Shown in pieces: positions 8,599 to 16,937 of a DNA stretch of 64,000 bases; the first letter of the stretch is position 1, and the number at the start of each line of letters is the position of its first letter. The notes beneath the pieces are model-generated. The model had not been told where the DNA came from. It ran no database searches and worked only from the letters and a program-made list of their open reading frames with translations. The position numbers and the translations under genes were made by a program. This DNA comes from Caballeronia jiangsuensis (GTDB lineage: Bacteria; Pseudomonadota; Gammaproteobacteria; Burkholderiales; Burkholderiaceae): the NCBI GenBank assembly GCA_000648925.1, contig JFHF01000034.1:1-64000 (forward strand). Direction: 5' to 3'.

Positions 8599-9263
8599 CA
8601 TCGCTGGGTCAACTCTTCGATGTGAAATACGCGCTGCATATCCTGCCCGAACTGGCGCGCGCGGCGATCTACACGATCGGCATCACGCTCGTCGGTTTCG
8701 CGATTGCGCTCGTGCTCGGCCTCGTGCTCGCGATCATGCGGCGCAGCGATTTCGCGCCGCTCGCGAAGACGACCGCGTTCTTCATCGAGTTCATTCGCAG
8801 CACGCCGCTCCTGATTCAGGTGTACGTGCTCTTCTATGTCGCGCCGCTCTATGGCTTCACGATGTCCGCGCTGATGGCGGGCACGCTCGGCATCGCGGTG
8901 CACTATGCGTGCTATGTCTCCGAGGTGTATCGCGCGGGACTCAATGGCGTCGCACGCGGCCAGTGGGAAGCATCGTGCGCGCTGTCGCTCTCGCCGTGGC
9001 GCACTTATACCGGCGTGGTCCTGCCGCAGGCGATTCGACCGGTGATTCCCGCGCTCGGCAACTATCTCGTCGCGATGTTCAAGGACACGCCGGTGCTCTC
9101 CGCGATCACCGTCGTCGAACTGATGCAGCAGGCGAAGAACATCGGTTCCGAGACGTTCCGCTATCTCGAACCGATCACCATGACCGGGATCTTCTTTCTT
9201 CTCATCAGCGTGACGTTCGCTTCGGGCGTGCGTCATCTCGAACGGCGCGTGAGGCTGCCATGA
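8595..9263 (+). CDS. ehuD: Ectoine ABC transporter permease EhuD
   Basis: A 222-residue amino-acid-type ABC permease, paralogous to EhuC. It has about five membrane segments and an EAA loop reading QWEASCALSLSPWRTYTGVVLPQA near residues 123-146. It starts within the ehuC stop (ATGA overlap), and ehuA follows after about 70 bases. It should form the membrane channel with EhuC. Confidence 0.92.
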   Translation: MTSLGQLFDVKYALHILPELARAAIYTIGITLVGFAIALVLGLVLAIMRRSDFAPLAKTTAFFIEFIRSTPLLIQVYVLFYVAPLYGFTMSALMAGTLGIAVHYACYVSEVYRAGLNGVARGQWEASCALSLSPWRTYTGVVLPQAIRPVIPALGNYLVAMFKDTPVLSAITVVELMQQAKNIGSETFRYLEPITMTGIFFLLISVTFASGVRHLERRVRLP

Positions 9264-9336
9264 TGGTTCAGCCTCGCGTATCGACCACTCAGACCCCGCT
9301 GGACGGCGCACGGTAATGCAACTCCAGGAGCAGCAG

Positions 9337-10161
9337 ATGAAACGAGACCTCGACCCGGCGCTGGGCGCAGCGGCCGACGCCAGCGCGAACACGCCGATGG
9401 TGCGCTTTCGCAATGTCACCAAGCGCTATGGCGCGCTCACCGTGCTCGACGGCCTCGATCTCGATGTCGCCCGCAACGAGAAGGTGGCGATCATCGGGCC
9501 GAGCGGCTCGGGCAAGTCCACGCTCTTGCGTGTGCTGATGACGCTCGATCCGCTCACCGACGGCGTCATCGACGTGGACGGCGAACCGCTCACGCATGAG
9601 ATGCGCGGCGGCAAGCTCGTGCCCGCATCGCCGCGACATGTCCGCCAGGTGCGCAGCAAGATCGGCATGGTGTTTCAGAGCTTCAACCTGTTTCCGCACA
9701 TGAGCGCGCTCGCGAACGTCATCGAAGCGCCGATGAGCGTGGCCGGGTTGTCGAAGAAGGAAGCGACCGAACGCGGGCGCGACCTGCTTTCGATGGTCGG
9801 CCTTTCCGAAAAGTGCAATCACTATCCGTCGCAGTTGTCGGGCGGACAGCAGCAGCGGGTCGCGATTGCGCGCGCGCTCGCGATGCGCCCGAAAATCATG
9901 CTGTTCGATGAAGTGACCTCCGCGCTCGATCCGGAATTGTGCGGCGAAGTGCTCACCGTGATTCGACGGCTCGGCGAAGAGCACAACCTCACGATGCTGA
10001 TGGTCACGCACCAGATGGGCTTCGCCAAGGACTTCGCGGATCGCGTGTGCTTCTTCTCGCAAGGCAAGATCATCGAGCAGGCGCCGCCGCAGCAGTTCTT
10101 CTCCGCGCCGCAGCATGAGCGCACGCGGCAGTTTCTGCGCGCGGTGACCGAAGCGCTTTAA
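9337..10161 (+). CDS. ehuA: Ectoine ABC transporter ATP-binding protein
   Basis: An ABC ATPase of about 274 residues. Walker A is GPSGSGKST, the Q-loop region is MVFQSFNLFPH, the signature is LSGGQQQRVAIARAL, and Walker B is IMLFDEVTSALD. It energises uptake through EhuC/EhuD. I prefer ATG 9337 because CCAGGAG ends 6 bases before it; ATG 9316 is in frame but has no ribosome site. The gene closes the ehu operon, and a GC hairpin with a short T run overlaps its stop codon. Confidence 0.92.
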   Translation: MKRDLDPALGAAADASANTPMVRFRNVTKRYGALTVLDGLDLDVARNEKVAIIGPSGSGKSTLLRVLMTLDPLTDGVIDVDGEPLTHEMRGGKLVPASPRHVRQVRSKIGMVFQSFNLFPHMSALANVIEAPMSVAGLSKKEATERGRDLLSMVGLSEKCNHYPSQLSGGQQQRVAIARALAMRPKIMLFDEVTSALDPELCGEVLTVIRRLGEEHNLTMLMVTHQMGFAKDFADRVCFFSQGKIIEQAPPQQFFSAPQHERTRQFLRAVTEAL

Positions 10162-10174
10162 ACAGGCGCTTTTT
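10151..10174 (+). terminator. Terminator-like hairpin after ehuA
   Basis: AAGCGC (10151-10156) and GCGCTT (10166-10171) can pair around a 9-base loop that includes the ehuA stop. T residues run 10170-10174. The stem is only 6 base pairs, so strength is uncertain. Confidence 0.5.
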
Positions 10175-10237
10175 CGCGGTCCGATAATTGCTTCGCGCTC
10201 TTCGCATGGCCTGACGCTTCAGCCAACGGAGAGTGCG

Positions 10238-11800
10238 ATGTCCCCCACCCTGCATAAAGTCGCGCGTTTCGCGGATCTTTCCGCCGAGCGCGGCACACGC
10301 GTGTGCGTCAAAGGCGGCGACGGCGCGAAGGAAATCCCGATCCTGCTCGTGCGCGATGGCGACGACGTGCGCGCCTATACCGCCGAATGCCCCCACGCGG
10401 GCGGCCCGCTCGATGAAGGCGCGATCTGCAACGGCCGCATCGTTTGTCCCTGGCACAAAGGCACGTTCGAGGTGCGCGACGGCAGTCTCGTCGAACCGCC
10501 GCCGCTGAAGGCATTGACGCGCTACGAAGCGAGCATCAAGGACGGCGATGTGTACGTGTCCGCGCAGCCTATCGACAGCGGCGAAGCGTCGAAGAAGCAA
10601 GCGAACGCGAGCCGGACCATGCTCATCGTCGGCGCGGGCGCAGCGGGCGCGGCCGCTTGCTCGGCGTTGCGCGAAGCGGGCTTCGACGGACGCATCGTGC
10701 TCGCGGGCAACGATGCGCGCGAGCCCTACGATCGCACGTCGCTCAGCAAGTTCACGCTTGCAGGCGACATGCCGCCCGATGATGTCCCTGCCCTGCTCGA
10801 CGACGATTTCTTCACGCAGCACGACATCGAACGCATCGAATCGCAGGTCGTTCGTCTCGATCCGAAGGAGAAGCGCGCCGAAGTCGCGAACGGCCAGAAG
10901 ATCGATTATGAAGCCGCGCTCGTGTGCACCGGCGGCGTTCCGAAGCCGCTCGATATCCCCGGCGCGAAACTCGAACACGTGCATCTGCTGCGCACGCGCG
11001 AAGATGCGCGCGCGATTCTCGCGTCGCTCGAAGGATGCAAGCACGTGGTGATCGTCGGCGCGAGTTTCATCGGGCTCGAAGTGGCTTCGTGTTTGCGGAA
11101 GCGCGAGATCGACGTAACGATCGTCGCGCCGGGCAAGGTGCCGTTCGCGAAACAGTTCGGCGAGCGTATCGGCGAAATGTTCAGGACGCTGCACGAGAAG
11201 AACGGCGTGACGTTTCATATGAATGCGCGCATTACTGAATTCGCAGGCGAGAACGCCGTCAGCGAAGTTATCCTCGATTCGGGCGGGAAAATCGCGGCCG
11301 ATGTCGTGATCGCGGGCACGGGCGTCGAGCCGGCGACATCGTTTCTGTCGGGCCTCGCGCTCGCGGATGACCGCGCCGTCAATGTCGATGCAACGATGCT
11401 CGCCGCGCCCGCGTTATACGCCGCTGGCGATATCGCGCGCTTTCCTCTGCCGCGCTCGGACCGAAGCGTGCGTATCGAACACTGGCGGGTTGCACAGCAA
11501 CATGCGCGCGTCGCCGCCTATAACATGGCTGGCAGTCCACGCGGGTATGTCGGCGTGCCCTATTTCTGGACGTATCACTACGAGAAGACTTTCGACTATC
11601 TCGGGCATGTCGAAAAACCGGACACCATCGAAATCGATGGCGACCTCGACGCGCAGCATTTCGTCGCCTATCTGCTGAAGGATGGACGCGTGGGCGCCGT
11701 CATCGCATGCGAACACGACGTCGCCGTGTGCCGTCTCGCCGAAGCGATGCGCGAGCCGCTCACGCTGGAGGACGCGCGGCGCATCGCATCGTTGAGGTGA
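10238..11800 (+). CDS. Rieske [2Fe-2S] / FAD-dependent pyridine nucleotide-disulfide oxidoreductase
   Basis: A 520-residue two-domain redox protein resembling AIFM3-type ferredoxin reductases. The N-terminal Rieske domain (about 5-105) has the CPHAGG...CPWHKG cluster ligands (CxH and CxxH). The flavoprotein part (about 125-410) begins with the FAD dinucleotide motif IVGAGAAGAAACSALR and includes a second NAD(P) motif IVGASFIGLEVASCLRK and a C-terminal FAD contact near LYAAGDIARF. The last 110 residues match a reductase dimerisation domain. It starts 76 bases after ehuA with its own ribosome site (GGAGAG), past the hairpin. A link to ectoine metabolism is possible only by neighbourhood; electron partner and substrate are unknown. 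Confidence 0.88.
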   Translation: MSPTLHKVARFADLSAERGTRVCVKGGDGAKEIPILLVRDGDDVRAYTAECPHAGGPLDEGAICNGRIVCPWHKGTFEVRDGSLVEPPPLKALTRYEASIKDGDVYVSAQPIDSGEASKKQANASRTMLIVGAGAAGAAACSALREAGFDGRIVLAGNDAREPYDRTSLSKFTLAGDMPPDDVPALLDDDFFTQHDIERIESQVVRLDPKEKRAEVANGQKIDYEAALVCTGGVPKPLDIPGAKLEHVHLLRTREDARAILASLEGCKHVVIVGASFIGLEVASCLRKREIDVTIVAPGKVPFAKQFGERIGEMFRTLHEKNGVTFHMNARITEFAGENAVSEVILDSGGKIAADVVIAGTGVEPATSFLSGLALADDRAVNVDATMLAAPALYAAGDIARFPLPRSDRSVRIEHWRVAQQHARVAAYNMAGSPRGYVGVPYFWTYHYEKTFDYLGHVEKPDTIEIDGDLDAQHFVAYLLKDGRVGAVIACEHDVAVCRLAEAMREPLTLEDARRIASLR

Positions 11801-11804
11801 GGCT

Positions 11805-12179
11805 ATGGCAACGACTACATCGAAGAAGAAAACCAGCGGTGGCAAGCGGCCCAGCACGCGGCAAAGACATTCGCTCGCGAGCGCGCGCAAGAAGCCGGAG
11901 CGCGCCTCGCATCGCTGGTCGCATCACGTGATGGAAACGAGCGATGCAATGGATATCCAGCGCGATATCTTCAAGACGGGCAATGCGCAGGAAATCGCCG
12001 ACTCGCTCAAACGCTCATCGACACGCAGCACGCGACGCAAAGGCTCGCCGTTTCAATCGGCGATGTCGATGCTCAATTTCTATATCAATCGCGCGGGACG
12101 CAATCTGCCGAAGTCGCGCAAGAGCACGCTAGAACGCGCGAAGAAACGCTTGCGCGAAGCATTCGGACGCAAGCCGTAA
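11805..12179 (+). CDS. DUF3175-type small basic protein
   Basis: A 124-residue Lys/Arg-rich protein. The segment ASHRWSHHVMETSDAMD followed by an SPFQSAMSMLNFYINRAGRNL block is what I recall as the DUF3175 family, small proteins of unknown function common in proteobacteria. The N terminus (about residues 1-35) is a disordered basic tail. ATG 11805 is 4 bases after the preceding stop with GTGAGG as ribosome site, so it is probably cotranscribed with the Rieske-FAD reductase. No membrane segment or signal peptide is seen. Confidence 0.75.
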   Translation: MATTTSKKKTSGGKRPSTRQRHSLASARKKPERASHRWSHHVMETSDAMDIQRDIFKTGNAQEIADSLKRSSTRSTRRKGSPFQSAMSMLNFYINRAGRNLPKSRKSTLERAKKRLREAFGRKP

Positions 12180-12198
12180 GTATGTGAATACCAGCCAA

Positions 12199-12230
12199 GC
12201 GCGCGGCCTCGTCGAAACGAAGCCGCGCGC
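12199..12230. terminator. Hairpin between convergent genes
   Basis: GCGCGCGGC (12199-12207) pairs with GCCGCGCGC (12222-12230); an inner TCGT/ACGA stem closes a CGAA loop, with one mismatch between the two stems. It lies between the plus-strand DUF3175 gene and the minus-strand Gln-rich gene. No long T run follows, so it is a likely but not classical terminator. Confidence 0.5.
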
Positions 12231-12257
12231 GTTGCTTCCTGCCACTTCCAACACCCA

Positions 12258-12440
12258 TCAGGGTTGATGCTGGCCGCCCTTATGCTGCGGCAACGGCTGG
12301 TTCTGTTGCCGCTGACCGGACTGATGGTCTTGTTGCGGCTGCCCCGGTGACCTTTCCTGCTGGCCGTGTTGCCGCTGCGACGGATTCGACTGATTCGGCG
12401 TCGACGGCTGGTTGCCCATCTGCTTTTGATTTCCGCTCAT
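12258..12440 (-). CDS. Gln/Asn/Pro-rich 60-residue protein
   Basis: A small hydrophilic protein made almost entirely of Gln, Asn, Pro, Ser, His and Gly, starting MSGNQKQMGNQPSTPNQ. There is no recognisable domain and no hydrophobic segment, so it is probably intrinsically disordered. It is credible as a gene because a perfect AGGAGGG ribosome site lies about 6 bases before the ATG at 12440. Such short stress-type disordered proteins are common in this bacterial group, but I cannot name a function. Confidence 0.6.
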   Translation of the reverse strand: MSGNQKQMGNQPSTPNQSNPSQRQHGQQERSPGQPQQDHQSGQRQQNQPLPQHKGGQHQP

Positions 12441-12681
12441 GAAACCCTCCTGGCTATGTCATCGCGTCTTGAAACGCGTGATGACGTTGCAGTGGTGAAA
12501 GCCGCGGCTCGCGCTGCACTTTGGATGCAGCATCATGCGTACCAGAAGGCACATCCGCTTGTGCGCGCGTGTCGCGACGCCATGAACGCCGCGCGCTTGC
12601 AAAAACTGCCCAGATCGATGAAACCCTTGCAAGGAACGTCGCTTGCTCTCTAGTTGCAGGAAACAACCCAAGGAGACGGCG

Positions 12682-12849
12682 ATGACCCAGGAACCCCCTC
12701 TCAATCCCGGCGATGAAGCCGAGCCCGGCGCGCCAGGCACAGGCGAAGACATCTGTCCGGACTGCAACGGCTCGGGCAAGCTCGATGGCGCCGACTGCAA
12801 GACTTGCGGCGGCACAGGTAAGGTCACGCAAGGCATCGGTGGCGGCTGA
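12682..12849 (+). CDS. Small zinc-finger protein with DnaJ-like CxxCxGxG repeats
   Basis: A 55-residue protein. Two motifs, CPDCNGSGK and CKTCGGTGK (about residues 25-33 and 39-47), form one zinc-binding unit like half of the DnaJ cysteine-rich domain. The rest is acidic and disordered, and there is no J domain, so it is not a full chaperone. ATG 12682 follows AAGGAGACGGCG, a strong ribosome site; the open frame upstream to 12643 is not needed. It is followed at 18 bases by the sorbosone-dehydrogenase-like gene. Function unknown. Confidence 0.75.
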   Translation: MTQEPPLNPGDEAEPGAPGTGEDICPDCNGSGKLDGADCKTCGGTGKVTQGIGGG

Positions 12850-12867
12850 CCCGTCAGGAGCGCAAGT

Positions 12868-14187
12868 TTGAAAACGCAAACAAAGCAACTCACGCGAGCA
12901 ATGGCGTTCGCCTTGATGCTCGCGAGCGGCGCGGCCATCGCCGATGACTACGCGCAGGGCTTCGGCCCGAATCCCACGCTGCCCGCGCCGCGCAAATCGC
13001 TGATGCCCACGGTCAACATCGCACCCGCCAAACCGTGGGCGCAAGGACAAAAGCCCATCGCGCCCGCTGGTTTCGACGTGACCGCTTTCGGCACGGGGCT
13101 TATTCACCCGCGCTGGATCGCGACGCTGCCCAACGGCGATGTGCTCGTCGCCGAAAGCAACGCGCCCGCGCAGCACGATGAGAACGCAGGCCTCAAGGGC
13201 TTCGTGATGAAGAAGGTCCAGAAACGCGCGGGCGCCGCGGTGGAAAGCCCCGACCGCATCATGCTGCTGCGCGATGCCGATGGCGATGGCGTCGCCGAGA
13301 CGCGCACCGTGTTCATCGACAAGCTGCATTCGCCGTTCGGCATGGCGCTCGTCGGCGACGATCTCTATGTCGCGGATACCGACGCAATCCTGCGCTTCAA
13401 GTACGAAAACGGTGCCACGCAGATCGCGACGCCCGGCGAAAAGTTCATCGATCTGCCCGCCGGCGATATCAATCATCACTGGACCAAGAACATCATCGCG
13501 AGCCGCGACGGCAAGAAGCTCTATGTGACGATCGGTTCCAACAGCAATGCCGCTGAGAACGGCATCGACGCCGAGAATGGCCGCGCGGCGATCATGGAAG
13601 TCGATATCGAATCGAAACAATCGCGTCTGTTCACAACGGGCTTGCGCAATCCGAACGGTATGTCGTGGCAACCGCAAAGCGGCGCGCTCTGGACCGTGGT
13701 GAACGAGCGCGACGAACTCGGCGACGAACTCGTGCCGGACTATCTGACCTCGGTAAAAGACGGCGCGTTCTATGGATGGCCGTACAGCTATTACGGCCAG
13801 CATGTCGACGATCGCGTGAAGCCGCAGCGCGCGGATCTCGTGCAATCGGCGATCGTGCCTGACTATGCGCTCGGCGCGCACACCGCATCGCTCGGACTCA
13901 CGTTTTACGACGGCAAGGCGTTCCCGGAGCACTATCGCAACGGTGCGTTCATCGGTCAGCACGGCTCGTGGAATCGCAAGCCGAGAAGCGGCTATAAGGT
14001 CATCTTCGTGCCGTTCGAAGACGGCAAGCCTTCGGGTCCGCCCGAAGATATCCTGACGGGCTTTCTGTCGTCGGATGGCCACGCGCTCGGGCGACCCGTC
14101 GGCGTCGCGGTGGATGGCAAAGGCGCGTTGCTCGTCGCCGATGATGTCGGCAACACGGTGTGGCGGGTCGCGCCCGCCGCGAAGTAG
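12868..14187 (+). CDS. Sorbosone dehydrogenase-family (PQQ-type beta-propeller) protein, exported
   Basis: A 439-residue secreted protein of the glucose/sorbosone dehydrogenase beta-propeller family. An N-terminal signal peptide (about 1-25, cleavage near AIA-DD) is followed by propeller repeats including HPRWIATLPNGDVLVAES, GLRNPNGMSWQPQSGALWTV and GRPVGVAVDGKGALLVADD. Family members bind pyrroloquinoline quinone or calcium and oxidise sugars in the periplasm; the substrate here cannot be read. The start is TTG 12868 with CAGGAGCG about 6 bases upstream; ATG 12901 would cut into the signal peptide. The next gene begins directly after its stop, suggesting an operon. Confidence 0.87.
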   Translation: MKTQTKQLTRAMAFALMLASGAAIADDYAQGFGPNPTLPAPRKSLMPTVNIAPAKPWAQGQKPIAPAGFDVTAFGTGLIHPRWIATLPNGDVLVAESNAPAQHDENAGLKGFVMKKVQKRAGAAVESPDRIMLLRDADGDGVAETRTVFIDKLHSPFGMALVGDDLYVADTDAILRFKYENGATQIATPGEKFIDLPAGDINHHWTKNIIASRDGKKLYVTIGSNSNAAENGIDAENGRAAIMEVDIESKQSRLFTTGLRNPNGMSWQPQSGALWTVVNERDELGDELVPDYLTSVKDGAFYGWPYSYYGQHVDDRVKPQRADLVQSAIVPDYALGAHTASLGLTFYDGKAFPEHYRNGAFIGQHGSWNRKPRSGYKVIFVPFEDGKPSGPPEDILTGFLSSDGHALGRPVGVAVDGKGALLVADDVGNTVWRVAPAAK

Positions 14188-14649
14188 ATGGCCGCGAAGA
14201 AGCCGAATCGCGCCGCAAAGAGCCTGTTCGCGCTCGCGGAGCGGCAGATCGTCGGCCTGTACGATGCGGGCGTGATGTCGCCCGCCGTATTGCATCACGT
14301 CGTCGCGGCGTATGCGGATAGCGGCATCGATTGGAACGAGGACAGCGCGCTGAAGACCGTGGATGGACATACGGTGCATGAGGCCGTCGTGCTCGTCATG
14401 ATGCCGGGACGCGCGCTCAAGAACGCACGGAAAGACTTCATGTCGGTGGTCGCGCATCTCGCGGGTGCCGAATCGCCCGCAGACGACGAAGCAACGCAAG
14501 CCGAAGACGATGAAGACCTCTTGAGTCAACTCGGCGGCAATACGAGCCCGAAGGCGGCCAGGAAGAGCACGCAGGCAGCGCAACCGAAGCGCGCGGCATT
14601 CAATCCGCTGGTCGGCGCGCGTGCCGTGCAGGGACGCGACAAGCGGTAA
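14188..14649 (+). CDS. Conserved hypothetical protein
   Basis: A 153-residue protein with no domain that I recognise. The first 95 residues look folded (LFALAERQIVGLYDAGVMSPAVLHHVVAAYADSGIDW), and the C-terminal third is acidic then basic and low in complexity. No signal peptide or membrane segment is seen. The ATG follows the TAG of the sorbosone-dehydrogenase-like gene with zero spacing, so translation probably couples to it. Function unknown. Confidence 0.65.
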   Translation: MAAKKPNRAAKSLFALAERQIVGLYDAGVMSPAVLHHVVAAYADSGIDWNEDSALKTVDGHTVHEAVVLVMMPGRALKNARKDFMSVVAHLAGAESPADDEATQAEDDEDLLSQLGGNTSPKAARKSTQAAQPKRAAFNPLVGARAVQGRDKR

Positions 14650-14655
14650 TCGCGA

Positions 14656-16884
14656 TCAACGCGGCCCGCCGGGCGCGATCAGATCGAGCAGATCGTCCAT
14701 GTTGAAGGGCTTCGCGAGGATCGGCACGCCGAGATGCTTCGCGCGCTCCAGTTCATCGGCATAACCCGTCATCAGCACGAGCTTCTGCGAAGGGCGACGC
14801 TTGACGATCTCCTCGGCCAGATCGATGCCGTTCATGCGGCCGGGCATCTGCACATCCGACAGCACCAGATCGAATCCGTGGCCTTCGCTCAATAGCGCGA
14901 ACGCGGCATCGGCGCTTTCCTCGTGATGCACCGTGCAGCCGAACATTTCGAGCACCGCTGTCACGCCCGCCGCGACATCCGTGTTGTCCTCCACCAGCAG
15001 CACCGACGTGCCGCGCAACCGCTCATCCTGCTCGTCCGTCGCGGGCACGAGCGGCAGCGTCGCGATATCGGGCGGCATACCGGCTTTCGATGCCTCGGGC
15101 ACCGGACCATCGTGACGCGGCAGATAGAGCCGGACGGTGGTGCCCGCGCCCGCCACGCTCGCGATACGCGCGGCGCCGCCCGCCTGCTCGCACGCGGCGA
15201 GCACTTGCGCGAGGCCGAGGCCGGTGCCCGCGCCGCGCTGCTTCGTCGTGAAAAGCGGCTCGAATGCGCGCCGCTGAATCGGCTCGGTCATGCCTTCGCC
15301 GTTGTCGGTGATCGAGACGAGCACGTAATCGCCATCGGGAATATTCGTTTCCGCGCCGCGCATGGGCGCATTCTGGCAACGGATCAGCATGCGCCCGCCA
15401 TCCGGCATCGCATCGTTCGCATTCACTGCGATATTCACGAGCGCGAGTTCCAGTTCGACCGGATCGGCCATCACCTTCCACAGATCGGGCGACAGTTCCA
15501 GCGACACCGTGACGGACGGATGCATCGATGTCTTCACGAGATCGAGCACGCTTCGCAGCCAGTTGGCCGGATCGATCAATTCCTGTTTGAGCGGCTGCTT
15601 GCGCGCGACGCTCATGAGCCGCCGCGCGAGCGACCTGGCCCCGGCGGTGGCGCGCTCCACCGCGAGCACTTCGCTCTCGACGTCGTTGAAGCGCTTGCGC
15701 CGCGCGAGTTCCATGTTCGATCCGACCACCATCAGCAGATTGTTGAAGTCGTGCGCGACGTTGGCGACGAGATTGCCGAGCGCGCCCGTGCGCCGCAATT
15801 GCCGGCTCGACGCTTCGATGGAAAGGCGCGTCGCGACTTCGGCCTGCCAGCGCTCCCATGCGGCCTGTTCGGCGTCGAGCCGGCGAATCGAAAACGCGAT
15901 CAGCAGCCACACCGCGATGCACGGCATCAGCGCGATCGCCGCGACGAGCGCGAGGTTATCGCGCCAGCGCTTCTCGACGGCGGACGTTGCATAACCCGTC
16001 GATACATAGAGCGGCGCATCGCCCACGCGCCTGAAGGCGAGCAGCCGCTCGACGTGATCGATGCCCGAACGCATGCGCGTGCTGCCGTACAGTTCGTTGT
16101 TGCGAAACTCGCTGGTAAAGGGCGTGTTCGTCGCAGGTTCCGTGCTGTCCGCGCTCTCCGGAAAGCGCGCGAGGATATTGCCGTCGCGACGATACAGCCC
16201 GATGACGAGGGCATGATCGCCCGCCGCGAGTTCGCGATAGAAATCGGTGAAATAATCGCGCTTCAACGCGATCGACACGACGCCGAGAAACTGTCCGTTG
16301 CGGCCGATGCGGCCTTTGGTCGTCGTGAACACATCGGAACGCGCCACCTTGCCGAGCAACGGCAGCGAGAAGTACGTGACGGGCGCGACCGCGCGCGCGG
16401 ACTGAAAGTCATCGCGCTCCGCAATCGACACGGCAGGCGCCGGATACCAGCGACTATTTGCGAGCAGCGCGCCTTTTACGCCGAAAACGGAAATTGCGGC
16501 GATCTGCGCGAGCGTGCCGCTCATGTCGTCGAGCGTGCGATGCAGTCCTACTTCGCGACGCTTGATGGAGGCATCGTCGCTGTCGCCGAGGAGATCGACG
16601 ATGCGCGTCTCCAGTTGCTGGTTCAGGTCGATCACCTTCAGCGCGTGCTCGTCCGCGATGCGCGTCAAGCGCCCGGTCAGTTCCTGTGCTTCCGTAAAGC
16701 GGCGCTGATGATCGTGGTAACCGTAAATACAAAGGCTCGCGAGCGGAATCACGACCGACGCGCAGAGCGCAAGAAGCAGCATCTTTCGCATCGACGCGAA
16801 ATTGCGAGCGGGCAGCGGCAAATCGAATGTCGCGGTCTCGGTGGAGTCCAACGTTGCGTCTCCGAGAAATCGACCGGTACCCAA
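14656..16884 (-). CDS. Hybrid sensor histidine kinase/response regulator
   Basis: A 742-residue membrane sensor. A first membrane segment (about 33-55), an extracytoplasmic sensing region (about 56-305, Cache-like length) and a second membrane segment (about 308-330) precede the kinase core. The phosphoacceptor histidine is in VAHDFNNLLMVV (about residue 376). ATPase boxes are VNIAVNANDAMPDGG, ITDNGEGM and GAGTGLGLAQV. A C-terminal receiver domain (about 625-740) has its aspartate in LVLSDVQMPG. No separate regulator gene is adjacent, so output may pass through an unlinked phosphotransfer partner. The start is uncertain: the open frame begins at TTG 16884, and ATG 16791 (MRKMLLLALC) is an alternative. 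Confidence 0.9.
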   Translation of the reverse strand: MGTGRFLGDATLDSTETATFDLPLPARNFASMRKMLLLALCASVVIPLASLCIYGYHDHQRRFTEAQELTGRLTRIADEHALKVIDLNQQLETRIVDLLGDSDDASIKRREVGLHRTLDDMSGTLAQIAAISVFGVKGALLANSRWYPAPAVSIAERDDFQSARAVAPVTYFSLPLLGKVARSDVFTTTKGRIGRNGQFLGVVSIALKRDYFTDFYRELAAGDHALVIGLYRRDGNILARFPESADSTEPATNTPFTSEFRNNELYGSTRMRSGIDHVERLLAFRRVGDAPLYVSTGYATSAVEKRWRDNLALVAAIALMPCIAVWLLIAFSIRRLDAEQAAWERWQAEVATRLSIEASSRQLRRTGALGNLVANVAHDFNNLLMVVGSNMELARRKRFNDVESEVLAVERATAGARSLARRLMSVARKQPLKQELIDPANWLRSVLDLVKTSMHPSVTVSLELSPDLWKVMADPVELELALVNIAVNANDAMPDGGRMLIRCQNAPMRGAETNIPDGDYVLVSITDNGEGMTEPIQRRAFEPLFTTKQRGAGTGLGLAQVLAACEQAGGAARIASVAGAGTTVRLYLPRHDGPVPEASKAGMPPDIATLPLVPATDEQDERLRGTSVLLVEDNTDVAAGVTAVLEMFGCTVHHEESADAAFALLSEGHGFDLVLSDVQMPGRMNGIDLAEEIVKRRPSQKLVLMTGYADELERAKHLGVPILAKPFNMDDLLDLIAPGGPR

Positions 16885-16937
16885 TACATCGTACCCGGCG
16901 CGCGCCGGAAAGCGACATCAACTATGAAATTTGCCGT

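Noticed and set aside
12456..12653. Possible 65-residue plus-strand protein
   Set aside because: It opens next to the ribosome site of the opposite Gln-rich gene, has no site of its own and no recognised family.
12454..14583. 709-residue minus-strand open frame across the sorbosone-dehydrogenase-like gene
   Set aside because: It is antisense to three well-supported genes, is very rich in Arg, and shows no family motif.
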